Shown here in pieces: positions 26,024 to 35,024 of a stretch of DNA of 64,000 bases. Each line of letters opens with the position of its first letter. Positions within the stretch are counted from its first letter, which is position 1. Where the stretch lies: positions 124,001 through 188,000 of the forward strand of contig NZ_VLKY01000002.1 of NCBI RefSeq assembly GCF_007830155.1, given 5' to 3'. Below the pieces are notes generated by a model, which did not search any database, had not been told where the DNA came from, and was given only the letters and a program-made list of their open reading frames with translations. The position numbers and the translations under genes are program-made. The DNA is from Pseudomonas duriflava. GTDB taxonomy: Bacteria; Pseudomonadota; Gammaproteobacteria; Pseudomonadales; Pseudomonadaceae.

Positions 26024-27493
26024 ATGACAGACACCCATTCTCCGGTTATTGCGCCGCCAAATATCTGGCTGGCCTTGATCCCCATTGTGCTCACCATCGG
26101 GCTGCTCAGCCTGCAGATCATCTACTACGGTGACTTCACACCTCACATCCCACTGGCCATAGGCTTTGCCATTACCGGCATTGTGGGCTGGATACAGGGC
26201 TATCGCTGGAAGGATATCGAAGAAGGTGCCTTCCACGTCCTACACGTTGCCATGCCCGCCATTGCCACGCTGATTCTGGTAGGCATGCTGGTGAGCGTGT
26301 GGATCGCCAGCGGCACCGTACCAATGCTTATCTACTACGGGCTGGAGCTGATCAATCCCGCCTGGTTCCTGGTAGCCTCCATGCTGCTTTGTTCGCTCGT
26401 ATCGCTGGCCATCGGGTCGAGCTGGACAACCGTCGGCACCATCGGGCTTGCCTTGGTAGGCATCGGAACCGCCTTTGGTATTCCACTTTATTGGGTCGCA
26501 GGCGCTGTTGTTTCCGGTTCGTTTTTTGGTGACAAGGTTTCGCCGTTGTCGGATACCACCAACCTGGCCGCTGCCGTTACGGAAACCAACGTGTTCGACC
26601 ACATCCGCAACATGATGCCGACCACGATCCCAGCCATGCTGATTGCCTTTGTGCTCTATCTGCTTGCAGGTGGCCAGGTCATGGTCGATGACAGCCAGCT
26701 CGAGCAGATTCGCCAGCTCAAGGAAGGTCTTCGCGCGAATTTCGATATGGGCGTGCTGGCCCTGTTACCGCTGCTTGTAGTCATGGCCCTGGCTTTCTTC
26801 AAGGTCGCGCCGATTCCCGCTCTGTTTACAGGTTTCGCGCTGGGCGGCGTTGTGGCGTTCATCAACTACGGTTACAACTTCAATCAGTTGCTCGCCTTTG
26901 CCCACGCTGGATTCAAGATCGAAAGCGGCAGCGCATCGCTGGATAGCCTGCTCAATCGCGGCGGGGTCACGTCGATGACCTGGGTCGTGACGCTGATGAT
27001 GTTCGCACTGGCTTTTGGCGGGGCGCTCGAACGCACTCGCTGCCTGGAGTCGGTTGTGGCAGCCGTAATGCGCATGAGCCGAGGCATCAAGGGCTTGCAG
27101 CGCAACGCGATCCTGACCTCCATCGCTACCAATGCCGTTGCCGGCGATGTGTACCTGTCCATTGCGCTGCCCGGGCGGATGTACGGCCCTGAATATGATC
27201 GCCTGGGCTATAGCCGCCTCAACCTGTCTCGCGCTATCGAGGAAGGCGGTACGCTGATGTCGCCGCTCATTCCATGGAATGCCGGAGGCGCCTTTGTGAT
27301 TGGCACGCTGGGCCTGGGCGTTGCGTCCGGCGATTACAGTACGCTGCTCTACGCCCCGCTGGCGTTTGCGTGCTGGCTCTCCCCCTTGATTGGCATCTTC
27401 TATGCGCAGATGGGCTGGTTCTGCAAACGCGCGCAGAATGAGCCGCCAGTATCGGGCGATACCGCGGGGCTCCAGCCAGTGAGTGAACGATGA
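26024..27493 (+). CDS. NhaC-family Na+/H+ antiporter or amino-acid/organic-ion transporter
   Basis: A 489-residue integral membrane protein of the NhaC family: SSWTTVGTIGLALVGIGTAF, GAVVSGSFFGDKVSPLSDTT (the conserved ion-binding stretch), and late IEEGGTLMSPLIPWNAGGAF. About 11-12 hydrophobic helices are visible. NhaC proteins exchange Na+ for H+, and some relatives carry amino or organic acids. The ATG at 26024 has GGGGAG six bases before it; a longer frame from 25985 lacks this. It overlaps the next gene by 4 bases (ATGA), so the two are translationally coupled. Confidence 0.85.
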   Translation: MTDTHSPVIAPPNIWLALIPIVLTIGLLSLQIIYYGDFTPHIPLAIGFAITGIVGWIQGYRWKDIEEGAFHVLHVAMPAIATLILVGMLVSVWIASGTVPMLIYYGLELINPAWFLVASMLLCSLVSLAIGSSWTTVGTIGLALVGIGTAFGIPLYWVAGAVVSGSFFGDKVSPLSDTTNLAAAVTETNVFDHIRNMMPTTIPAMLIAFVLYLLAGGQVMVDDSQLEQIRQLKEGLRANFDMGVLALLPLLVVMALAFFKVAPIPALFTGFALGGVVAFINYGYNFNQLLAFAHAGFKIESGSASLDSLLNRGGVTSMTWVVTLMMFALAFGGALERTRCLESVVAAVMRMSRGIKGLQRNAILTSIATNAVAGDVYLSIALPGRMYGPEYDRLGYSRLNLSRAIEEGGTLMSPLIPWNAGGAFVIGTLGLGVASGDYSTLLYAPLAFACWLSPLIGIFYAQMGWFCKRAQNEPPVSGDTAGLQPVSER

Positions 27494-28773
27494 AACAAAG
27501 TAGTACCATGCAGTCCTCAGCCATGCCTTCGGCCACTCCAGGTGTCGCCGTCGTCGGCGCGGGCATCGTTGGCCTGTGCACAGCGCTGCAAGCGCAGCGC
27601 GCAGGCTATCAGGTGACCCTGATCGACAGGGACAAGCCCGGCAGGGGCGCTTCCTTCGGCAATGCCGGCTATCTGGCAACAGAGCTGATTGATCCATTAG
27701 CCACGACCGACACCCTGCAGCGTGCTCCACGCATGCTGCTGGACCCGCAGGGTCCGCTCTCCCTGCCAATCCGTTATCTGCATAAGAGCTTTCCGTGGCT
27801 GCTGCGCTTCCTGGCTGCAGCCCGGCCGGCGCAGGTTGAGCGCTCCTGTGACGGCTTGCGGCAACTCAACCGAGAGGCCATCGCCGCCTGGAAGCGCTGC
27901 CTGCAGGATATAGACGCCACGGATCATCTTGTGCCGTCGGGCTATCTGCTGGTGTGGGAATCACCGGAGCGTCGCCCGGAAGCCGAAGAACACAGCCGCT
28001 ATTTGAAAGGCTGGGGTATCGAGAACATCCTGGTAGATGCCAAGCAGGTTGCCGAACTGGAGCCAGCCCTAAGCACGGCAGTGTCCCATGGTTTGTTCTT
28101 TCCCAATGCCTGCCAGATGCGTGACCCTTACCTGCTGTGCCAGCAGCTGTTTGCCGTATTCGAGGCCCGCGGGGGACGATTCGTCCAGCAGACCATTGAC
28201 CACCTGAAGGCTGACGCACAGCAGGTAACCCTGACCGGACCGCGCGAAACGCTGAAATGCGATACCGCGATCATTTGTGCCGGTGCATGGAGCAGAACGC
28301 TGCTGAACATGACCGGTCTTGATGTACCGCTGGAGGCCGAAAGGGGTTATCACCTGACCGTACAGGGCAACACTGCGGCACTTAACCGCCCGGTAGGTTC
28401 GGCGGAGCGTCATTTTGTTCTGAGCCCCTTGGAGTCAGGTCTGCGCGCGGTGGGCTTCACCGAAATCGGTGGCTTGCTGGCAAAACCCTTCAGTCGGCGC
28501 TTCAAGGCGCTGCTAAAGCACAGCCAGGCGCTTGTTCCAGCGCTGAATACCCCTTCCTTGCAAAAAAGTGAATGGATGGGGCATCGCCCTACCCTACCGG
28601 ACTCCCTGCCGGTAATCAGTCAACACCCTGCACATGCGAACCTACTGTTTGCCTTTGGAAATCAGCATCTGGGTGTTACTCAAGCGGCCATAACCGCCGA
28701 AGTTGTCGTCAGCCTCATGACTGGCGAAGAACCTGCCGTTGACACTCACCTGTTCAGAGTCGACCGCTTCTAA
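27490..28773 (+). CDS. FAD-dependent D-amino-acid dehydrogenase (DadA-like)
   Basis: A 427-residue flavoenzyme of the DAO family. The dinucleotide motif VAVVGAGIVGLCTALQAQRA is near residue 20, the FAD region continues with GASFGNAGYLA, and the C-terminal GNQHLGVTQAAITAEVV closes the fold. DadA-type enzymes oxidise D-amino acids to imino or keto acids, passing electrons to the respiratory chain. Together with the OCD-family reductase two genes upstream, this could invert a D-amino acid (e.g. D-proline or D-pipecolate) to its L form through the cyclic imine. Confidence 0.88.
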   Translation: MKQSSTMQSSAMPSATPGVAVVGAGIVGLCTALQAQRAGYQVTLIDRDKPGRGASFGNAGYLATELIDPLATTDTLQRAPRMLLDPQGPLSLPIRYLHKSFPWLLRFLAAARPAQVERSCDGLRQLNREAIAAWKRCLQDIDATDHLVPSGYLLVWESPERRPEAEEHSRYLKGWGIENILVDAKQVAELEPALSTAVSHGLFFPNACQMRDPYLLCQQLFAVFEARGGRFVQQTIDHLKADAQQVTLTGPRETLKCDTAIICAGAWSRTLLNMTGLDVPLEAERGYHLTVQGNTAALNRPVGSAERHFVLSPLESGLRAVGFTEIGGLLAKPFSRRFKALLKHSQALVPALNTPSLQKSEWMGHRPTLPDSLPVISQHPAHANLLFAFGNQHLGVTQAAITAEVVVSLMTGEEPAVDTHLFRVDRF

Positions 28774-28776
28774 ATG

Positions 28777-28816
28777 TCCATCAATAGCGCTGCGGCCTCG
28801 TAGCGCTATTGATGGA
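28777..28816. terminator. bidirectional terminator overlapping the cytochrome c stop
   Basis: Perfect 15-bp stem (28777-28791 with 28802-28816), loop of 10. The right arm contains the last codons and TAG of the minus-strand cytochrome gene (28806-28808), so the stem serves both convergent genes. Confidence 0.85.
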
Positions 28817-29174
28817 GCTCAAGGTAGTCCAGCAGCTTTTCGACTCTCTGCTTGTCGCTGATCCCCCAAAACCGCATCTTGGTACCGGGCACCACCTCGT
28901 CAGGATCGGCAAGAAAGGCGGTCACTGTTTCTCGCGTCCAGACCACGTCCGACGTCTGCATAGCGGGTGAGTAGTTATAATCCTTCAGAGCGCCCGCACG
29001 GCGTCCGAACAGCCCGTTGAGGTGCGGACCAAAGCCGCTACGGGCAGCGGGCCCAACGCTATGACAATTACCACAGCGCTGGGTGAACAGCACCTTGCCG
29101 GCATTGAGGTCGCTCGCCGCCTGCACACCAGGATGAATAAGCAGGGCCAGCATCCATAGAACCGTTTTCTTCAT
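28806..29174 (-). CDS. exported c-type cytochrome, class I
   Basis: A 122-residue cytochrome with a Sec leader (cut probably after VQA), a single haem attachment site CGNCH at residues 34-38, and the axial Met in PGTKMRFWGI. These are the marks of small mitochondrial-type (C2/C5xx) cytochromes acting as periplasmic electron carriers. It could accept electrons for a quinone or amino-acid dehydrogenase; it is convergent with the D-amino-acid dehydrogenase gene, not in its operon. Confidence 0.92.
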   Translation of the reverse strand: MKKTVLWMLALLIHPGVQAASDLNAGKVLFTQRCGNCHSVGPAARSGFGPHLNGLFGRRAGALKDYNYSPAMQTSDVVWTRETVTAFLADPDEVVPGTKMRFWGISDKQRVEKLLDYLELHQ

Positions 29175-29348
29175 GCGCTCCTCAGGTCATCTATAGGCAA
29201 GGAAATAAGGGCTCGAACGTGTCATTGGATGCTTCTTTTACTGGCTTTACCCATTATTTCAAGAGCATGCGCCTAGCAGGCTAAAGAAACCACACACTCC
29301 TACCGTTAAGGTGGTGCCCTTTCTCCTTTCTCTCCTTATTGGTATCCC

Positions 29349-30659
29349 ATGTTCAATGCTCGCTTGAAAAAGGATTTGCAAGACCAGGCCGCAGAGCTGC
29401 TCGCTTTACGCCAATTGTTCAATGGCATGAACGACTCGATGATAGCGTTGACGCTGGATACCGAATTTCGGATTCAGAGCTGCAACGCCGCGTTTCTCAA
29501 GGCGCTCGGTTATTCGGCTCATCAAGTGCAGAATCGACCCATGGCAGAGGTCGTACCGTCCTATGTAAAAACGCTCCCCTGCTTTCATAACTTTCGGGCA
29601 GCCGTGGCCAAGGGCACGCCCGTCAGCGATAACTATCGTTATCTCCGGGCCGATGGCAGCCTCGCCTGGCTAAAGATTCACTGGCAGCCGATCCGTAATG
29701 AACGGGGCGAACTGATGCATATCCAGGGCTTCGGCTCGGATGTCAGCACGTCGGTCGAACTGGCAAAGGAGAACGAAAACTTCATTAACGCCTTGCTGCG
29801 TTCCACGGCCGTCATTGAGTTCAACCTGGACGGCACGGTCATCAAGGCCAACGACCTGTTCCTGAAAACGATGGGCTATTCGCAGGCCCAGATCGTAGGC
29901 AAGCACCATCGCCTGTTCTGTACCGCGGAGGAAGCCTCTTCCACTCAGTACTCGGGTTTCTGGGCGCGGCTCAACCGCGGTGAGTACGTGGCGGATCGCT
30001 TCAAGCGGGTTGATAGCCACGGCCGCGAGGTCTGGCTCGAGGCCACCTACAACCCGGTCTACGACATGCAAAACAGGCTGTACAAGGTTGTAAAGTTCGC
30101 CACGCTGATTACCGACCAAGTAACGCGGGAAACCGAAGTGCGCGAGGCGGCTGGCACTGCCTACGATATTTCGCAGCAAACCGACCTGATTGCCCAGCGC
30201 GGTACCACTGTGGTTCAGGACACGGTAAGCACCATGCAGCAGATTTCCGCCGAAATGCAGTCCGCCGCGCAGGGTATCGAGGCGTTGGGTAAGCAATCGC
30301 TGCTTATCAGCTCGATTGTGCAAACCATTGGCGGGATCGCCGCGCAGACCAACCTGCTGGCCCTGAACGCAGCCATCGAGGCGGCGCGTGCAGGCGAACA
30401 GGGTCGCGGTTTTGCCGTTGTGGCCGATGAGGTACGCCAGTTGGCTGGGCGGACCAGCGCGGCAACCGAAGAAATTGTCGAGGTCGTCCAGCAAAACCAG
30501 AAGATGGTTGACGATGCCGTGCGTGACATGGCCAACAGCCGCGAGCAGGCGATACGCGGACTGGAGCTGGCGACCCAGGCCGGTGCGGCTATCGTCGAGA
30601 TTCAGGATGGAGCCCAGCAGGTCGTGACCGCAATAAAGCGTTTCGCGAACGAGCTGTAA
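29349..30659 (+). CDS. PAS-PAS methyl-accepting chemotaxis protein (BdlA-like)
   Basis: A 436-residue soluble receptor without HAMP or membrane helices. Two PAS/PAC domains occur ([20 protein letters not shown] and [20 protein letters not shown]) with [14 protein letters not shown] leading into the MCP signalling domain. The hairpin tip is [20 protein letters not shown]. Length and order match BdlA of Pseudomonas aeruginosa, a biofilm-dispersion regulator controlled by c-di-GMP and proteolysis. Aer-2/Aer-like soluble receptors have a similar build, so the name is tentative. Confidence 0.87.
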   Translation: MFNARLKKDLQDQAAELLALRQLFNGMNDSMIALTLDTEFRIQSCNAAFLKALGYSAHQVQNRPMAEVVPSYVKTLPCFHNFRAAVAKGTPVSDNYRYLRADGSLAWLKIHWQPIRNERGELMHIQGFGSDVSTSVELAKENENFINALLRSTAVIEFNLDGTVIKANDLFLKTMGYSQAQIVGKHHRLFCTAEEASSTQYSGFWARLNRGEYVADRFKRVDSHGREVWLEATYNPVYDMQNRLYKVVKFATLITDQVTRETEVREAAGTAYDISQQTDLIAQRGTTVVQDTVSTMQQISAEMQSAAQGIEALGKQSLLISSIVQTIGGIAAQTNLLALNAAIEAARAGEQGRGFAVVADEVRQLAGRTSAATEEIVEVVQQNQKMVDDAVRDMANSREQAIRGLELATQAGAAIVEIQDGAQQVVTAIKRFANEL

Positions 30660-30693
30660 GCGCTCCAGCGCCTTTATACCGGCGGGTGCCGGC

Positions 30694-30710
30694 TCGGCCT
30701 GAAAGGCCGA
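30694..30710. terminator. short hairpin between convergent genes
   Basis: 7-bp stem (30694-30700 with 30704-30710) around GAA, between the BdlA-like stop and the beta-lactamase stop. No clear T tract. Confidence 0.5.
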
Positions 30711-30743
30711 CCACTAACACGAACTGGCCAACCTTATGGCAGG

Positions 30744-31637
30744 CTAACCCAACGCTTCGGCCACAACTCGTGCCGCCGAGGCGATCACGTCATTACGGGC
30801 CTTGGCTGTCGGCTCCGTCTGCGCCGTGTAAATGGCAATGATCATTGGTGCACGTCCGGGCGGCCAGAGCACGGCTATATCGCTTGCCGTGCCGTAATCG
30901 CCCGTGCCGGTCTTGTCACCCACCTGCCAGTCGCTGGGCACGCCAGCGCGGATACGTGTGTTGCCCGTGGTATTGCCGCGCAGCCAGGCCTGTAGCTGTT
31001 CACGTGACGCCGCAGAAAGGGCGTCACCCAAGGCGAGCCGCTGCAGGCTATAGCCCATTGCCTCAGGGGTTGAAGTGTCGCGGGGATCACCGGGAATCGC
31101 CGTGTTGAGCTCCGTCTCCCAACGGTCAAGACGAAACATTTCATCGTCAATCGACCGGGCGAATGCCGTGACCGCAGCCGGACCGCCCAGGTGCGCCATC
31201 AACAGATTGGCGGCCGTGTTGTCGCTGTATTGGATCGCTGCGGCGCACAGCTCGGCGATTGTCATGCCCTGAGCGAGATGTTTTTCAGTAATGGGTGAGT
31301 AGGTTACCAAGTCATGCTCTGTATAACGGATATGCTGCTCCAGCAACCCGTGGGCCTTTTCGTTCTGCGCCAGAATGGCAGCGGCAAGCATGACCTTGAA
31401 CGTACTGTTCATGGGAAAGCGCTCATCCGCCCGGTAACGCAGCACTGTGCCCGCTCCCGTATCCCACGCAAACACCCCCAAACGGCCGTTAAGTTCTTGT
31501 TCAAGCCTCGCCAGTCGCTGTTCAGTTGCGGCAGGCTCAGGTCGGATTGCGGCCCAGGTGGAAACGGTACCTATCATCAGCGGAAGCGCAGACACACCCA
31601 GCAAGAAGGTCCGGCGAGGTAGAGAGTTCATCGGCAT
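30744..31637 (-). CDS. bla: class A beta-lactamase, Tat-type signal (LUT-like)
   Basis: A 297-residue serine beta-lactamase. The catalytic motifs are present in order: STFK at residues 78-81 (SxxK), SDN at 138-140, ETELN with the general base Glu near 174, and KTG at 242-244. The N terminus PRRTFLLGVSALPLMIG carries the twin-arginine pattern, so export of the folded protein by Tat is predicted. It resembles chromosomal LUT enzymes of Pseudomonas luteola as I remember them, but I cannot check the alignment. No ampR-type regulator sits next to it. By family it hydrolyses penicillins and cephalosporins; the spectrum cannot be read here. Confidence 0.9.
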   Translation of the reverse strand: MPMNSLPRRTFLLGVSALPLMIGTVSTWAAIRPEPAATEQRLARLEQELNGRLGVFAWDTGAGTVLRYRADERFPMNSTFKVMLAAAILAQNEKAHGLLEQHIRYTEHDLVTYSPITEKHLAQGMTIAELCAAAIQYSDNTAANLLMAHLGGPAAVTAFARSIDDEMFRLDRWETELNTAIPGDPRDTSTPEAMGYSLQRLALGDALSAASREQLQAWLRGNTTGNTRIRAGVPSDWQVGDKTGTGDYGTASDIAVLWPPGRAPMIIAIYTAQTEPTAKARNDVIASAARVVAEALG

Positions 31638-31707
31638 ATTCCCATGGCAGCTCAGGAAGCATCATCGTACCGGCTTTTTTGTGCACCTACGAAGGCGGCC
31701 AGTGGCT

Positions 31708-32439
31708 TCAGCCCACCGCGCGCACCAGCGAGTGAAACCCCAACAGCAGCAAACCCAAAAAGAAACAGCGCTTGAAAACGGCCTCGCTAAGCCGCTGGCG
31801 AATCCACTGGCCCAGGGCTAGCCCTGCCAGGGCCGGCAGTACCATCAGGCCAGACACGCCAAGCGAGCCGGTCGGCAGCCCGCCGTGCCACCATAGGCCC
31901 GCACCTAGCGCCACGGTAGAGACCGTGAAGGAAAGGCCCAATGTCTGGATCAGCGCTTCCTTGCCGAGCCCCAGCGCCTGGAAATAGGGTACAGCCGGCA
32001 CGACGAAAACACCGGTAGCACCGGTCACCAGTCCGGTTAGAAACCCTACAAGAATTGACAGGCTGCCCTCTTGGCGAGGCGCTACGAACCATCTGATCGA
32101 CATCAGCCCCATACCGCCATAAAGCATCAGAATCAACCCTAGCAGGGCCGGAATCCAGCCAGAGCCCGCATCGGCCAGCCAGCGCGTCGTAATCAGGGTG
32201 CCTAGAATGAGGCTTACCATCATGGGCCAGAAGCGCCGTAACAGGGCTCCCAGGGCAGGCCCGTCCCATAGCTGCCACAGGTTCGTGACCAGCGACGGGA
32301 TCAATAGCAAGGCAGCGGCTTCGGCCGGTGGCATGCACAACGCCAGCAGCCCCAAGGCAACAGTGGGCAACCCCATACCCAGCACGCCTTTAACCAGGCC
32401 TGCGCCTAGAAAGACGATAAAGGCAAACAATACGGCCAT
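31708..32439 (-). CDS. TauE/SafE (TSUP) family membrane permease
   Basis: A 243-residue integral membrane protein with eight-helix TSUP architecture: AGLVKGVLGMGLPTVALGLL in the N-terminal half and VGFLTGLVTGATGVFVVPAV in the second half. The ATG at 32439 has GAGG seven bases upstream; the frame extends 12 codons further without support. Substrate unknown, probably an anion. Such genes are often divergent from a lysR regulator, and a remnant of one lies at 32555. Confidence 0.88.
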   Translation of the reverse strand: MAVLFAFIVFLGAGLVKGVLGMGLPTVALGLLALCMPPAEAAALLLIPSLVTNLWQLWDGPALGALLRRFWPMMVSLILGTLITTRWLADAGSGWIPALLGLILMLYGGMGLMSIRWFVAPRQEGSLSILVGFLTGLVTGATGVFVVPAVPYFQALGLGKEALIQTLGLSFTVSTVALGAGLWWHGGLPTGSLGVSGLMVLPALAGLALGQWIRQRLSEAVFKRCFFLGLLLLGFHSLVRAVG

Positions 32440-32554
32440 GCTTTTGCCTCGAAGGGATTCAACACCACCCTGCACCTTTGGCAGCGGATTGAGTATCGGT
32501 ATTTTCCGAGCGATGGCTTAGGCTGGGGCGAAAGCCAATGAACAGCGGGCCTGC

Positions 32555-32722
32555 ATGCGATTCAGTCTGACCGACCTGAAGCTCTTCCTAAACGTCGATG
32601 AAGCCCAGAGCATGACACGCGGGCCGGGCGCTAGCCCATCATGCATGTACCGATTTGTCGCCTTATCACCCCAGGCCCGGCTACTGGCGGGCGGTCTACT
32701 CGCCGCGTCTCGCCAGGCCTAA
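32555..32722 (+). pseudogene. N-terminal remnant of a LysR-family regulator
   Basis: A 55-codon frame begins MRFSLTDLKLFLNVDEAQS then M, the characteristic opening of LysR proteins that pair with TSUP permeases (usual form: TDLKLFLHVAEAGSIT). After about 23 residues the similarity is lost and the frame stops at 32720. Its divergent position to the permease at 31708-32439 fits. The rest of the regulator has been deleted. It is too short to be noticed by length alone; the resemblance is by eye. Confidence 0.65.
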
Positions 32723-32732
32723 GCCGCTTGGG

Positions 32733-34808
32733 TCACTCAAACGCTGTGTTAGGCATAGCACTAACGATACGCAGGCATTGTCCTTCATAACCGTCCAGGT
32801 TGAGGGTCAACTCACCGTTTTCCAACAGATCGCCTTCTACGGTTTCGTTGATCATGTCAACGACCGGCCCTGGCGTCACGTTGTTCAGGGTAATGGTCTC
32901 CTGGATCGATGTGGCGCCAAAGTTGAGAGCGGTAATCTGCGTACCACGTCCCGCCGGCAGTTCGTGAACCATGACCAGCAGCCCCGGCGATACCACATCC
33001 GGCACGGCAATCTGGTGACTGGAGGCAATGCCATAGGCCTGCCGTACCGCCAACAGGCGCTTGAGCTTGTTGGCAAACGAGTCCGGATTGGCCAGTTGCT
33101 CGTTCAGGCTGCCGTAAAGGCTTACCGCCCTGGGCAGGCCGTCGCTGGAATGTGTGGCCTCGGTGTTGGCATCCGCTAGATCGTAACCGCCCCGCTCGAT
33201 CCAGCGGGTATCGCCATCACGCATACGGTCTTCGACCAGGGCGAACGGCAGCGGCAACGCACCAACCAAATCCCAGCCAGATAGAGCAAACACGCCGGGC
33301 TGTAGGGCATTGAACATGGCCAGCAGCAGGTGTAACTGCTGAATACGAGCCTTGTCCTCGTCGGTCATCGAGTCGAGTTCGCGAATGCCCAGGGCGGCAG
33401 CGATTACGCTGGCTGTAGTACAGGCTACGCCATTGGTGACGAACCGCAGGTTATACGGCGCATGTTCGCCACTGAGCCGCTCGTACATGACTTCGCGGAT
33501 ATGCTCGCGCAGGATCGAGCCGCGCCAGGTCTGGCCCTGGTACATGAAGTTAGTGTCCGCATGCAACGTCCAGAAATGCACGAGTTCAAGCGTGAGTTCG
33601 TCGTGATTCTGCAACGCATGGATCAGCGAAGCCGGGTCGATATTGTACTGGTGCATGATGCGCAGCATCAGGCGCAGGAATTCGGTATCGCCGGTCAGCA
33701 GCGCATGGTGATAGGCCGGACGGGTAATGAAATCGTAGGACAGATCCGCCCCGCCCTTGCTCATGGCGGCAATGTCGTCCACGGTCAGGTTCAATTCCTG
33801 AAAACTGAAACCGCCTGCCTTACGCACTGCGCCACCAATCAACTGGTTGCCGACGATGGCAAGCGGATGGCCTTCCGACCAGGCTTTGTCATGGGCTCGC
33901 CGCTCTACGCCGAGAAACCCGTTTGCATCTAGCCGCAGGCCACGTGCGCCAAGCACGTCGAGGGAATGCAGCGCATCGCCAATGACCATTTGCTGTGCGG
34001 CAAAGCTGGGATCGAGCCAATTGAGGGCCGGCTGTCCTTCCTTGAAGTAATGCAGGTACACCCAACGCCGGTCCTTACCGTCAACGCCCGTGATGACCGG
34101 CGTAGCGCTCCAGTCCGTTTCCTTCACGCCCGGCTCGAAAAAGATCACCCGCTGAAGCTGGCCGACGATGTAGCACTTCTCTTTCAGCGTATCGACAACT
34201 TCCGGTGGGAGATTGACCGCATCGCGGCCCTCCGGGACTTCCGGCAGTAACTCCCAGTCCTCAGGCTTGATCTCAACCATGTGATAGAGGCCGGGATAGT
34301 CTTCATAGGCCAGTTCAGCCAGACGAAAATCAGCGCCTTTACCGGTGTGAGCCGGGATGACGTCATCCACTACGACGGCATTGTGCGCCGAGGCCATGCG
34401 GCTCAGGGCAATGAATTCCTCTTCTGTTCCGTACTGGGGATCAATGTCAAAGCTGATCCGGTCGAAGTTACCGTCAATGGTAGGTGTTGCTTCATAGCCC
34501 TTGAGCCCGCCAGAGGCTTTGGTCGGGCCGGTATGAATGGCCTGAACGCCAATAGCGGACAAGGCATGCCAGAGCGTTGGGCTCCCGAGTGTTTTCAGTA
34601 CCGAATCACCAGCGCCTGTGATCACCGAACTGGGATAGGCCGTAAACCAGACGGAAGCGACCGCCGTTGCCCGTCGTGGGCGCGTTTCGGCATAGGGGTG
34701 CATCCAGAAGCGGGCCTGCCCACCGTAGGTCTTTGCACGCTGACGAGCCTGGTGAAGCATGGATTGCTCGACGAGCCATTGTACGTATTCGGGATCTGGC
34801 GCTGTCAT
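32733..34808 (-). CDS. treS: trehalose synthase (maltose glucosylmutase), Pseudomonas type
   Basis: A 691-residue GH13 enzyme. It has [52 protein letters not shown] (catalytic Asp region), GGFSFQELN (acid/base Glu) and [11 protein letters not shown] (the transition-state Asp). This follows the P. stutzeri-type trehalose synthase, about 690 residues, which interconverts maltose and trehalose, rather than the ~550- or ~1100-residue types. It stands without the glgE/pep2 or glgB partners seen in many genomes, at least in this window. Role: compatible solute or alpha-glucan metabolism. Confidence 0.88.
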   Translation of the reverse strand: MTAPDPEYVQWLVEQSMLHQARQRAKTYGGQARFWMHPYAETRPRRATAVASVWFTAYPSSVITGAGDSVLKTLGSPTLWHALSAIGVQAIHTGPTKASGGLKGYEATPTIDGNFDRISFDIDPQYGTEEEFIALSRMASAHNAVVVDDVIPAHTGKGADFRLAELAYEDYPGLYHMVEIKPEDWELLPEVPEGRDAVNLPPEVVDTLKEKCYIVGQLQRVIFFEPGVKETDWSATPVITGVDGKDRRWVYLHYFKEGQPALNWLDPSFAAQQMVIGDALHSLDVLGARGLRLDANGFLGVERRAHDKAWSEGHPLAIVGNQLIGGAVRKAGGFSFQELNLTVDDIAAMSKGGADLSYDFITRPAYHHALLTGDTEFLRLMLRIMHQYNIDPASLIHALQNHDELTLELVHFWTLHADTNFMYQGQTWRGSILREHIREVMYERLSGEHAPYNLRFVTNGVACTTASVIAAALGIRELDSMTDEDKARIQQLHLLLAMFNALQPGVFALSGWDLVGALPLPFALVEDRMRDGDTRWIERGGYDLADANTEATHSSDGLPRAVSLYGSLNEQLANPDSFANKLKRLLAVRQAYGIASSHQIAVPDVVSPGLLVMVHELPAGRGTQITALNFGATSIQETITLNNVTPGPVVDMINETVEGDLLENGELTLNLDGYEGQCLRIVSAMPNTAFE

Positions 34809-35024
34809 ATCGGACCCTGGGCATTGAGTTCGAACGTTGGACTATTGCGCCTGGATTTTCTATCCCGACCGGCTGCGTCAAAATTCTCGCAGGGGTTACC
34901 CTTCCCTCCTATTTTTATGCCTTCCTGCCGTATGGCAAGAGGCTACGGTAGCTCATCATCGCCTTGGTTTCAGCCTGGTCACTACACTATCTGGCCGCCA
35001 GGAATACCCTGCGCTTCCGCCAGT

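Noticed and set aside
26765-27769. 334-codon minus-strand frame
   Set aside because: Antisense to the NhaC and D-amino-acid dehydrogenase genes; Arg/His/Gln-rich shadow.
29670-30494. 274-codon minus-strand frame
   Set aside because: Antisense to the BdlA-like receptor; no domain recognised.
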